From VAXT01 sp035318925 (lineage in GTDB: Bacteria > Actinomycetota > Thermoleophilia > Gaiellales > Gaiellaceae): DNA of 64,000 nt. Shown in pieces: positions 17,010 through 24,685 of this stretch (position 1 is the stretch's first letter; each line of letters begins with the position of its first letter). The stretch covers positions 62,001-126,000 of the forward strand of contig DATHDS010000036.1 in NCBI GenBank assembly GCA_035318925.1, written 5' to 3'. The translations under genes and the position numbers were made by a program. The notes below the pieces were generated by a model. The model searched no databases. It worked only from the letters and a program-made list of their open reading frames with translations, and was not told the DNA's origin.

Positions 17010-17707
17010 GTAATTCGGGCCGGCCCGACGACGACCGCAAGCCGGTTTGGGCTTCCACGGCCTGGGAGCGGGCGCGTACCGACGCCGAGTTGGCGCCCGA
17101 GCCTCGCGGCGAGCTTCTCGCCGCCCGGGTGGAAGTAGACGGCGGTGGTGGGATAGTCGAAGCGGTCGGCGCGTGTGACCCGGTCGATTCGGTAGGCCAG
17201 CGCGCCGATCTTGCTGGCGACGCTGCGGGTGTAGTTCATGTCGCCGCTGCCGTTGAGGACGTCGACGGAAACCTTCCACGTCGGCGGTAGGCCGGCTTCG
17301 GCTCTCGCCGGAGGCGTGGGCGCGGTCGCTCTGTCCACGAGGCCCGGGAGGACGAACGCCCCGGCCGCGGCCAGCAGGAGGACGGCGCCGATCATGAGGC
17401 CGGCCAACTGCCGCACCTGCTCCCGGCGGGGGCGGGTGAAGACCGGCAGGCCGGCGAGCCGTCTGGCCTCACGGCGGCCGATGCCGAGCCCGGTCGCGTA
17501 GAGGAGGAGGGCGAGCAGCGCGCTGTCGCTCGAGGGGAAGCGATAGAGCCGGCCCTCTTCCAGCCAGGTCACCTCGTCGGGGGTGAGCCGCGCGAGCTTG
17601 GCGGCGCTCTCGATGGTCAGCTGGCGGCGCATGCGCGCAGCCGCGAGCGGCGGCGTCTCACCGCGTGCTTCGAGGGCGGGAACCGATGCTTCCATGAGCG
17701 GCATCAT
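17006..17707 (-). CDS. HTH - membrane helix - LytR_C domain protein (RodZ-like layout)
   Basis: A 233-residue protein with three parts. Residues ~20-85 resemble an N-terminal helix-turn-helix (RMRRQLTIESAAKLARLTPDEVTWLEEGRLYRF). A membrane helix follows (~100-128: AGLMIGAVLLLAAAGAFVLPGLV). The outer part (~150-233) is a LytR_C domain (VSVDVLNGSG ... SKIGALAYRIDRVTRADRFDYPTTAVYFHPGGEKLAARLGRQLG). The layout recalls RodZ, a cytoskeleton-membrane linker, but with LytR_C outside. It is the last gene of the molybdenum hydroxylase operon, overlapping the previous stop by 4 bases (ATGA). Its function is unknown; a transmembrane regulator or envelope protein is possible. Confidence 0.8.
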   Translation of the reverse strand: MMPLMEASVPALEARGETPPLAAARMRRQLTIESAAKLARLTPDEVTWLEEGRLYRFPSSDSALLALLLYATGLGIGRREARRLAGLPVFTRPRREQVRQLAGLMIGAVLLLAAAGAFVLPGLVDRATAPTPPARAEAGLPPTWKVSVDVLNGSGDMNYTRSVASKIGALAYRIDRVTRADRFDYPTTAVYFHPGGEKLAARLGRQLGVGTRPLPGRGSPNRLAVVVGPARIT

Positions 17708-18234
17708 TCGGCGGGCGGGCGCTTGAACCTCTCAGGCAGGTCAGTGGGCAGATCGATGTCCCCTGGGGAGCCGAGATCGTCGCAGGGGACGAGGAGCGCC
17801 GGCAGGCTGCGCGCGCCCTGGTCGGGAACCCGCTCCCAGACCGACCTCACGAGCAGCACCGGATGACCGCGGTCACCGCCGTACGTGGCTGCCACGATCT
17901 CCGCGCCGCTCTCGCGCCAAACCTCCACGACGCGGTCGATGGCCGCGGGCGACAGGTCCGGGCCGTCGACCAGAACGACGACCGCCGCCTCGACCTCACA
18001 TGCCAGCGCACGGAGCCCGCACCGCAGCGAGGCGCCACGCCCGAGCTCCCACTCGCGGCAGCGAACGGTTGGGGCGGAGGTCTCGACCTCGTGAGCGCCG
18101 AGCACGACGAGCGCCTCTGGCACCGAGCTCTGACGGACCCGCTCGAGTACCGCTTCGAGTAGAAGCCGCTGCTTCGCCGAGCCGAAGCGCGTGGACGCAC
18201 CGGCGGCGAGGACGACTACGACGAGCTCGGGAAC
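17704..18234 (-). CDS. MocA/MobA-like nucleotidyltransferase, start codon not evident
   Basis: The reading frame encodes a MobA-like NTP transferase: the nucleotide-binding loop VVVLAAGASTRFGSAKQ, then VVVLVDGPDLSPAAIDRVVE (metal-binding Asp in VDGPD) and GDRGHPVLLV, all typical of MocA, which adds CMP to the molybdenum cofactor of hydroxylases. This fits its place right after the hydroxylase genes. The problem is the start: between the stop of the cyclophilin gene and the loop there is no ATG, GTG, TTG, CTG or ATT in frame. The first GTG (18123) would remove the loop. The interval given begins where homologous N-termini would start, at a GTT codon (18234). Either a rare start is used or the gene is damaged. 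Confidence 0.65.
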   Translation of the reverse strand, partial: VPELVVVVLAAGASTRFGSAKQRLLLEAVLERVRQSSVPEALVVLGAHEVETSAPTVRCREWELGRGASLRCGLRALACEVEAAVVVLVDGPDLSPAAIDRVVEVWRESGAEIVAATYGGDRGHPVLLVRSVWERVPDQGARSLPALLVPCDDLGSPGDIDLPTDLPERFKRPPAE

Positions 18235-18242
18235 AGCCCTGT

Positions 18243-18887
18243 CTAGCGGGTCTCGAGCTTCATGGTCTTGATCTCGACCCGCTCCGTCGGCGTTCCGTTC
18301 GGGTTGTTCGGGTCGCCGAGAGCGCCGATCTTCTCGACGACGCCCAGTCCCTCGGTGACGCGTCCGAGAACGGCGTAGTCGGGAGGAAGCCCGACGTTGG
18401 CGCCGGTGACGACGAAGAACTGGCTTCCGGACGTGCCCGCCGGCTCGTTGCCGGCCTTCGCCATCGCGACGAGGCCCTTGACGTACTGCGTGTCCTTCGG
18501 CGGCGCATCCACGGTCGAATACCCAGGTCCGCCACTTCCGTTACCTGCCGGGTCGCCGCCCTGGATCACGAAGCCGGGGACGATCCGGTGGAACGTCAGC
18601 CCGTCGAAGAAGCCCTTCTGGACGAGCCCGGCGATCGAGGCCGTGGTGCAGGGCGAGGTCTTCGTCGCCAGCTCGAACTTGAAGCTGCCCTTGTTCGTGT
18701 CGACGACGATCTCATGCGTCGTGCTCTCGTCGAGATTCGCCAGCTCGGCCTTCGACTTGTCTCCGCCGATAACGCAGTCCATTGTGGTCGTCCCCTCTGT
18801 CGTGTTGCTTGCGCCGCTCGTATCACTCTTGCCGCCGCACCCTACAAGCAGGATCACGAGCGGAATGAGGAGCGCAAGCCGCTTCAT
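18243..18887 (-). CDS. lipoprotein cyclophilin-type peptidyl-prolyl isomerase
   Basis: A 214-residue secreted PPIase. A lipoprotein signal ends at the lipobox LVGC (Cys17), so it should be anchored on the outer face of the membrane. A Ser/Thr-rich linker precedes the cyclophilin domain (residues ~58-214): HRIVPGFVIQGGDPAGNGSGGPGY, with the catalytic Arg in FHRI, and SGSQFFVVTGA. The ATG at 18887 overlaps the stop of the FAD-subunit gene (ATGA). A folding catalyst inside a molybdenum hydroxylase operon is unusual, because the hydroxylase is normally cytoplasmic; it may simply be a co-transcribed passenger. Confidence 0.88.
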   Translation of the reverse strand: MKRLALLIPLVILLVGCGGKSDTSGASNTTEGTTTMDCVIGGDKSKAELANLDESTTHEIVVDTNKGSFKFELATKTSPCTTASIAGLVQKGFFDGLTFHRIVPGFVIQGGDPAGNGSGGPGYSTVDAPPKDTQYVKGLVAMAKAGNEPAGTSGSQFFVVTGANVGLPPDYAVLGRVTEGLGVVEKIGALGDPNNPNGTPTERVEIKTMKLETR

Positions 18888-19705
18888 GCGACGGCCTCGA
18901 GCGCCCGCCTGACAAGGGCCTGGGCGATCTCGACCTTGTACGCCGTCCCCGGAAGCGGCGTCGCCTCGTCGAGTGCTTCCGGCGAGTCGAGCAGCCAGGG
19001 AATGGGCGCGACTCCGGCGAGGGCGATCCTCGTGTCCTTGCCGGTCCGTGCGGCCGCGACACCGACGATTGGGAACGACCAGCGTCGGCGGTCCATCGCC
19101 TTCAGGTAGGTACTCGCCTCGGCCGGTGGGACATCGAGCTCGAGGATCAGCTCGCCCGGCTCGAGGGTCGTCACGTCGCGGTCGTCCTCGGTCGGCAACC
19201 GGTAGAGCTCCGCCACAGGGAGCTCGCGTCGCGTCGTTCGCATGGTCGCGCCGAGCGCGATCAGCGCCGCGGCGATGTCGGACGGATGCGCCGAGGCGCA
19301 GAAGTCGTTGGCGAAGATCGCGTGCTCTCTGTGCTCGCCTTCCCGTGCGTGGCAGGTGTCGCCGCCGTGCAGCCGGCACGGGAACTTCAGCCGCCAGTAC
19401 CAGCAGCGCGTCGCCTGGAGGAGGTTGCCGCCGATCGAGCCCATGTTCCGAAGCTGCGGGCTCGCCGCCAGTCGGCACGCCTCCTGGAGCGCCTCTGGAA
19501 TCTGCGGGTCGGCTTCCAGCTCGCCCAACGTCGTGCCCGCGCCGATGCGCGCCCCATCGATCCCGCGGGGGACGATTTCCCGCACGTCGACGAGCGTGTC
19601 GGCCGAAAGGATCCCGTCGCGCAGCAGCGGCACGACCTCGGTCCCGCCGTGGATGAAGAGACCACCATTCAGCTCCGTGACGTCAGACGGCTGCAGGAGC
19701 TCCAC
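18884..19705 (-). CDS. molybdenum hydroxylase FAD subunit with extra iron-sulfur loop
   Basis: A 273-residue FAD-binding (medium) subunit of the xanthine dehydrogenase family: LFIHGGTEVVPLLRDG and PQLRNMGSIGGNLLQ bind FAD, and the C-terminal CO_deh_flav_C part ends in AQALVRRAL. Between GGNLLQ and SAHPSD lies a Cys-rich insertion (TRCWYWRLKFPCRLHGGDTC ... FCASAHPSD) with four cysteines. By comparison with HcrB of 4-hydroxybenzoyl-CoA reductase and E. coli PaoB/YagS, this insertion binds an additional [4Fe-4S] cluster. The GTG start overlaps the large subunit by 23 bases. Substrate unknown. Confidence 0.9.
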   Translation of the reverse strand: MELLQPSDVTELNGGLFIHGGTEVVPLLRDGILSADTLVDVREIVPRGIDGARIGAGTTLGELEADPQIPEALQEACRLAASPQLRNMGSIGGNLLQATRCWYWRLKFPCRLHGGDTCHAREGEHREHAIFANDFCASAHPSDIAAALIALGATMRTTRRELPVAELYRLPTEDDRDVTTLEPGELILELDVPPAEASTYLKAMDRRRWSFPIVGVAAARTGKDTRIALAGVAPIPWLLDSPEALDEATPLPGTAYKVEIAQALVRRALEAVA

Positions 19706-21941
19706 GGTCCGCCTTCTTCTTCGCTTCGGCCTCGCGCAAGGCTCTCAACATCTCGTCACGGGAGATGGGCAGGCTCCTGACGTCGGCACCGGTCGCGTCG
19801 CGGATCGCGTTCGCGATCGCGGCCGCCGTGGGCACGATCGGCGGCTCGCCCAGCCCCTTCGAGCCGAGGTTCGTCAGGTGCTCGTCCGGGATGTCGAGCA
19901 GCTCCGTGACGATCTCCGGCACGTCGGCGATCGTCGGCAGCTTGTAGGCGTCGAGCGTCTGGTTGAGCGTGATCCCCGTCGCCGGGTCGAGCAGCCGGTC
20001 CTCCGAGAGCGTGTGCCCGATCCCCTGGATGATCCCACCCTCGACCTGGCTCGACGCACCGAGCGGGTTTACGACTCGCCCGACGTCGTGGATGGCGGCG
20101 ACGCGCTCGACCCGGATCTCTCCGGTCTCGACGTCGACCGCGACTTCGGCGACCTGCACGCCGAACGTGAGCACCTGCATCCCGGTCGGGTTCGGGCCGC
20201 GGGCGCCCTTGCCGAGAATCTGGGCGTCTTCGAGCAGCCCAACGACCTCTTCGATCGGCCACGAGCCGCCGTCGGACGAGACCACGTTTCCGCCTCGGAG
20301 CGAGAGGGTGCGCTCCTCCTTGTCGTAGCGCTGGGCTGCGATCTCGACGATCTGCCGGCCCGCATCCGCGGCCGCGGAGCGCACGGCCGGCCCCATCGAC
20401 GGCGTCGTCGACGAGCCGGCGGAGAGCGTGGCGTAGGGCCCTCGCGCGGAATCTCCGAGCACGAGATCGACTCGGTCGAGCGGCAGCCCGAGCTCCTCGG
20501 CGGCGATCTGGGTCATCGTCGTCGCCGTGCCCGTCCCGATGTCCTGCATCGCGGTCACGACCGTCGCGCGGCCGTCCGAGCCGAGACGGACCCACGCGTA
20601 GGAGGGCGGGCCGCCGCCGCCGTACCAGATCTGGCTCGCGAGCCCGACGCCGTGGCGCCACGGGCCGCTGCTGCGCCCCCGCACCTCGTCGCGCCGCTGC
20701 CAGTGCTTCTCGGCGCGCTTGTAGCACTCCATGAGGTTCTTCGAGGAGTACGGCCGGTCGTCCGGCGAGTACGCGTAGTTCAGCTTCCGGATCTCGAGCG
20801 GGTCCTTGTCCAGCTTGGCCGCGAGCTCGTCGAGCAGACACTCGAGCCCGAACGTGCCCTCGACGAAGCCGGGGGCGCGGAAGGCTTTCATCGGCGGCGT
20901 GTTGAGCTTGGCCGGCGAGAGCACGGTGCGCACGTTCTCGCAGTCGTACAGCATCTGCATCGGGCCGTCCGTCGGCGCCGGCCAGCCTTCCCATCCGGTT
21001 GCGTTCACGTACTCGCCGGCCAGCGCGACGAGGGTCCCGTCCGAGCGCGCGGCGGCGGTCAGCCGCTGGATCGTCGAGTTCCGGTTGCCGGCAGCGAGGT
21101 TCTCCTCGCGGCGGGTGAGCGCACAGCGCACCGGCCGTCCGGTCCGCCTGGCGAGCTCGGCGGCCACGTAGGTGTGATCGTTCGCGCCGTTCTTCGAGCC
21201 GAAGCCCCCGCCCATGAACTCGCAGACGACGCGCACCTTGTCCGGTGGAAGGCCGAGCTTCAACGCCACCTCGTCGCGTACGCCCCAGATGAACTGGGTC
21301 GAGATGTAGATGTCGAGGCGATCCGCGCGCCACTCGCAGATCGACTGGTGCGGCTCGAACGAGCTGTGCAGCACCGTCTGCGTCCGGTACTCGGCCTCGA
21401 CGACGACGTCCGCCTCCGCGATCGCCTTGTCCACGTCGCCGCGCTCGTACCGGCTCGGCTCGCTGACGAACTGGCCGCGGCGCACCGCCTCGTCCGGATC
21501 GGTCAGCGGCTCGCGAACCTCCCAGTCGACCTCCACGAGCGCGAGCGCTGTGCGCGCCTGGCCGTCTGTGTCGGCTGCGATCGCCGCGACTGCCTGTCCC
21601 TGGAAGCCCGGCTCGTCGGTGAGCGTGTTCGCCTCGCCCGGGCCGATCGCCGCCCGTACGCCCGGCGCCTCGAGCGCCTTCTCGAACGAGATCTTCCTCA
21701 CGCGCGCGTGCGCGTGCGGCGAGCGCAGGACGGCGGCGTGGAGCATTCCGGGCAGCTTGAGGTCGGCCGTGTAGCGCGCCTCGCCCCGCGCGCGGAGAGG
21801 GCCGGTCACCCTCGTGGCGGGCCGCCCGACGACCTCCCGCGGGCCGGCAGGCCACTGCTCGAGCGCGTCTTCCTCGACGACGAGCCAGACCTCCTCGTAG
21901 CGGCCCTCGACCTCCTTCTCGGTTCGGATCAGCCTTGCCAC
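19683..21941 (-). CDS. molybdenum hydroxylase large (Moco-binding) subunit
   Basis: A 752-residue aldehyde oxidase/xanthine dehydrogenase catalytic subunit. Features in order: the a/b hammerhead start TGPLRARGEARYTADLKLPGMLHAAVLRSPHAHARV; VVCEFMGGGFGSKNG, contacting molybdopterin; PMKAFRAPGFVEGTFGLECLLDELA; QDIGTGTATTMTQIAAEELG; and GSKGLGEPPIVPTAAAIANAI, whose Glu is the usual catalytic base. The CO dehydrogenase active-site loop with Cys is absent, so it is not a form I CODH. The GTG at 21941 overlaps the small-subunit stop and has GGAGG ten bases upstream; a longer upstream extension is out of family. The hydroxylated substrate cannot be predicted. Confidence 0.92.
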   Translation of the reverse strand: MARLIRTEKEVEGRYEEVWLVVEEDALEQWPAGPREVVGRPATRVTGPLRARGEARYTADLKLPGMLHAAVLRSPHAHARVRKISFEKALEAPGVRAAIGPGEANTLTDEPGFQGQAVAAIAADTDGQARTALALVEVDWEVREPLTDPDEAVRRGQFVSEPSRYERGDVDKAIAEADVVVEAEYRTQTVLHSSFEPHQSICEWRADRLDIYISTQFIWGVRDEVALKLGLPPDKVRVVCEFMGGGFGSKNGANDHTYVAAELARRTGRPVRCALTRREENLAAGNRNSTIQRLTAAARSDGTLVALAGEYVNATGWEGWPAPTDGPMQMLYDCENVRTVLSPAKLNTPPMKAFRAPGFVEGTFGLECLLDELAAKLDKDPLEIRKLNYAYSPDDRPYSSKNLMECYKRAEKHWQRRDEVRGRSSGPWRHGVGLASQIWYGGGGPPSYAWVRLGSDGRATVVTAMQDIGTGTATTMTQIAAEELGLPLDRVDLVLGDSARGPYATLSAGSSTTPSMGPAVRSAAADAGRQIVEIAAQRYDKEERTLSLRGGNVVSSDGGSWPIEEVVGLLEDAQILGKGARGPNPTGMQVLTFGVQVAEVAVDVETGEIRVERVAAIHDVGRVVNPLGASSQVEGGIIQGIGHTLSEDRLLDPATGITLNQTLDAYKLPTIADVPEIVTELLDIPDEHLTNLGSKGLGEPPIVPTAAAIANAIRDATGADVRSLPISRDEMLRALREAEAKKKADRGAPAAV

Positions 21942-22369
21942 GTCGAGATCGCCTCCTCGATCTTCGGATACGTCCCGCAGCGGCAGAGGTTGCCGGCCAT
22001 TGCATACCGGATCTCCTCCGAGCTCGGCTGTGGGTTTGCCTCGACCAGCGCCGACGCGGCCACGATCTGGCCCGGAGTGCAGAAGCCGCACTGGAGCGCG
22101 TCCGTGCGTACGAACGCGTCGACGAGCGGATGCTCGCGCAGCCCCTCGATCGTCGTCACCACGCGGTCACCGACGGTGTGGACGAGCGTGATGCAGGAGT
22201 AGACCGGCACGCCGTCGAGCAGCACCGTGCAGGCGCCGCAGTGCCCTTCCGCACACGCGATCTTCGTCCCCGTCAGCCCGATGTCGTCGCGCAGGGCCTC
22301 CGCGAGGGTGCGACCGACCGGCAGCTCGAGCTCGTATGTGTCGTCGTTGACCCGGAGCTCAAGCGTCAC
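21929..22369 (-). CDS. molybdenum hydroxylase [2Fe-2S] small subunit
   Basis: A 146-residue electron-transfer subunit. The N-terminal plant-type [2Fe-2S] site is CAEGHCGACTVLLDGVPVYSC and the second, all-helical [2Fe-2S] site is QCGFCTPGQI with NLCRCGTY, the standard eight cysteines of the CoxS/HcrC family. It passes electrons from the molybdenum centre to FAD. It comes first of the three subunits on the minus strand (order S-L-M) and its GTG start overlaps the amidohydrolase gene by 11 bases. The protein lacks a Tat signal, so the enzyme is cytoplasmic. Confidence 0.94.
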   Translation of the reverse strand: MTLELRVNDDTYELELPVGRTLAEALRDDIGLTGTKIACAEGHCGACTVLLDGVPVYSCITLVHTVGDRVVTTIEGLREHPLVDAFVRTDALQCGFCTPGQIVAASALVEANPQPSSEEIRYAMAGNLCRCGTYPKIEEAISTWQG

Positions 22370-23507
22370 TGGTCACCGCCAGGATGTCGGCGAGGTGGAT
22401 GAGCCCGAAGGCGACGCGGCGCGCGGTCTGCCAGTCCTCCTCCTCGACCTCGGGCAGCTCGCGCCAGGCGTCTCGGGCCCTCGTCAGGAGCTCGCGGATC
22501 TGCTCCAGCTCTTCGACCTTCCCGTTGCGCTCGTCGCACGCGTTCAGCGCGAGGCCGAGCACCCCGATCGTGTCCGGCTGCCGCGTCCAGAGCAGCGGCG
22601 TCGCCATCGACAGGTACTGGTGGATCCGCGCGAGTGCCATCGACTGGGAGAAGGTGCCCCGCCCTGTCGGGGCGGTCGGCTCGAGCGGAGGCTCACCGTT
22701 TGCGATTCGGTTCGCGCTCCCGGCGAGCATCCCCCGCAGCTGCTCCTCGTCGAGCCCGCCGAGCTTTGCCGTCCGCAGCGCGATCAGCAGCGAGCCCGGC
22801 TGGCGCCCGTACGGGTAGTCGGAGGCGTAGAGAACCTGCTCGGGCGGGACCTGGTGGAAGAAGTCGAGGAGGTCGACTGGGCTCCAGACCGAGGTGTCGA
22901 AGAAGACGCCCGCCTTGCCGGCGAATCGTCCTGCGAGGCCCGCCAGGTCCGCGATGCCCGCGTGGGCGATGATCAGCTGAGCGTCCGGATAGGCGTCCGT
23001 GAGGCGACCGAGGTTCTCGGCGATGGGCGGCAGGCCGCGGCCGCCGTGGATCAGGATCGGAACCTTCCGCTCGGCCGCCAGCTCGAACACCGGTGCCAGT
23101 CGTTCGTCGTTGAGGAGGAAGCGCTGGGCGCGCGGGTGGAGCTTGATCCCGCGGGCGCCGAGGTCGAGGCACCGCTTCGCCTCCGCGATCGGATCCTCGC
23201 CCAGGTCGAGCCGGACGAACGGGATCAGGCGCCCCTCGGAGCGCTTCGCGTGTTCGAGTGTCCGGTCGTTCGGCGCCCGGAAGCCGGGATGGCGGTCCGC
23301 CTCGTCCATGCAGAAGACGAAGGCGCGTGACACCCCGTGGCTGTCCATGATCCGCTCGAGCTCGTCGTACGTGCCTCGGGTGCCGTCGATGTCGTTGCCG
23401 AGGTGGACATGCGCATCGAAGATCTCCGCGCCGGCCGGCAGCTCCTTTCGAAGCACCTGGTCGTACGTGGCGATCAGCTCCTGGCCGCGTTCGAACGCGT
23501 CGTCCAC
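22359..23507 (-). CDS. amidohydrolase-family (TIM-barrel) hydrolase or decarboxylase
   Basis: A 382-residue Amidohydro_2 protein. The metal-binding start motif is FDAHVHLGND, followed by GARGIKLHPRAQRF, ILIHGGRGLPP, LIIAHAGIADL and the terminal metal Asp in VLYASDYPYG. These are the TIM-barrel strands of metal-dependent hydrolases and ring decarboxylases. A C-terminal helical part of ~110 residues follows the barrel and is not recognised. It leads the molybdenum hydroxylase operon, so it may act on the ring or amide that the hydroxylase prepares (inference). The GTG start has TAGACT eight bases upstream; the M24 peptidase gene starts 41 bases away on the other strand. Confidence 0.82.
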   Translation of the reverse strand: MDDAFERGQELIATYDQVLRKELPAGAEIFDAHVHLGNDIDGTRGTYDELERIMDSHGVSRAFVFCMDEADRHPGFRAPNDRTLEHAKRSEGRLIPFVRLDLGEDPIAEAKRCLDLGARGIKLHPRAQRFLLNDERLAPVFELAAERKVPILIHGGRGLPPIAENLGRLTDAYPDAQLIIAHAGIADLAGLAGRFAGKAGVFFDTSVWSPVDLLDFFHQVPPEQVLYASDYPYGRQPGSLLIALRTAKLGGLDEEQLRGMLAGSANRIANGEPPLEPTAPTGRGTFSQSMALARIHQYLSMATPLLWTRQPDTIGVLGLALNACDERNGKVEELEQIRELLTRARDAWRELPEVEEEDWQTARRVAFGLIHLADILAVTSDA

Positions 23508-23548
23508 GAAAACCCAGTCTATGCACAGGGCGGTAGGATGCCGCCGCT

Positions 23549-24685
23549 ATGCCTGACGTCCTGATCTACGCCGACTCCGTCGTTTCGCCCGAGATGCGCC
23601 ACGAGGTTCCCGTCCTCGTCCCGGACCCGTTTCTCTACGCCGAGAAAGACGGCCGGCGTTACGCGGCGACGAGCTCGTTCGAGGTCGTTCGGATCGCCGA
23701 GGCGGGGATCGAGGCGCACCCCTGGGAGGACTTCGGCTACGACGAGGCGATCGCGCAGGGCCTCCCGCGCGAGGAGATCACCTGGCTGCACATCAACCTC
23801 AACGCCTGTCGCAGCTTCGGGATCGAGGACGCGATCGTGCCCCGCAGCTTCCCGGCCCTCGTCGCCGATCACCTGCGCGCCAACGGGATCACGCTCCAGC
23901 CGGACTACGACTTCTTCGCCAATCGCCGGCGCGTGAAGACCGAGGCGGAGATCGCGGGCATTCGCCGGGCTCAGAAGGCCGCCGAGGCCGGGATGGGCGC
24001 GGCGAAGGACCTGCTTGCCCGAGCCGAGCCGTCGAACGGCAGCCTGTCCGTCGACGGCAAGCCGCTGACCAGCGAGCTGCTCAAGGTCGCGATTCGCCAG
24101 GCCTTCACCGACCACGGCATGTCAGGCGACGACTTCATCGTCTCGCACGGAGCGCAGACGGCGATCGGGCACGAGCTCGGTTTCGGGCCGATCGCGCCTG
24201 ACGAGCCCGTCGTCATCGACCTCTGGCCGAAGGATCCCGAGTCCGGCTGTTACGCGGACATGACGAGGACCTACGTCGTCGGGACGCCGCCGGAGGAGCT
24301 CGTCGAGTACCACCGCCTCGTCAAGGAGGCCCTCGACCGCTCGCTTGCGGCGACGAAGGCCGGCGTTCCGGGCGTCGACCTGTTCAAGCTCGTCTGTGAT
24401 TTCTTCGAGGAGCACGGCCAGAAGACCGCGATCTCCAAGCCGCCCGGCGAGGTGCTGGAGAACGGGTTCTTCCACGGCCTCGGTCACGGCGTGGGGCTCG
24501 AGGTGCACGAGGCTCCCGGCATGGGGCGCGGCGCCACCGGCGAACTGTTGGCCGGTGACGTCGTCACGCTGGAGCCCGGCCTCTACCGTCAGGGCTTCGG
24601 CGGCTGCCGGCTCGAGGATCTCATCCTCGTGACCGAGAACGGCGCCGAGAATCTCACGGACTTTTCGTACGACCTGACGCCGTAG
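23549..24685 (+). CDS. M24-family metallopeptidase (Xaa-Pro aminopeptidase type)
   Basis: A 378-residue peptidase with the pita-bread fold. The N-terminal creatinase-like domain covers residues ~1-135. Metal ligands in the C-terminal part fit the family: VVIDLWPKDPESGCYADMTRTYVVG (two Asp), FHGLGHGVGLEVHEAPG (His), VVTLEPGLY (Glu) and CRLEDLILV (Glu). It should remove N-terminal residues next to proline or process related peptides in the cytoplasm. TAGGAT lies nine bases before the ATG. The final base of its stop is shared with the GTG start of acs, so the two genes are co-translated. Confidence 0.88.
   Translation: MPDVLIYADSVVSPEMRHEVPVLVPDPFLYAEKDGRRYAATSSFEVVRIAEAGIEAHPWEDFGYDEAIAQGLPREEITWLHINLNACRSFGIEDAIVPRSFPALVADHLRANGITLQPDYDFFANRRRVKTEAEIAGIRRAQKAAEAGMGAAKDLLARAEPSNGSLSVDGKPLTSELLKVAIRQAFTDHGMSGDDFIVSHGAQTAIGHELGFGPIAPDEPVVIDLWPKDPESGCYADMTRTYVVGTPPEELVEYHRLVKEALDRSLAATKAGVPGVDLFKLVCDFFEEHGQKTAISKPPGEVLENGFFHGLGHGVGLEVHEAPGMGRGATGELLAGDVVTLEPGLYRQGFGGCRLEDLILVTENGAENLTDFSYDLTP

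Noticed and set aside
19242..22202. A 986-codon open frame on the plus strand across the molybdenum hydroxylase genes
   Set aside because: It is antisense to the large and FAD subunits, whose motifs are unmistakable; the translation is Arg/His/Asp-rich with no family pattern, the usual shadow of GC-rich third positions.
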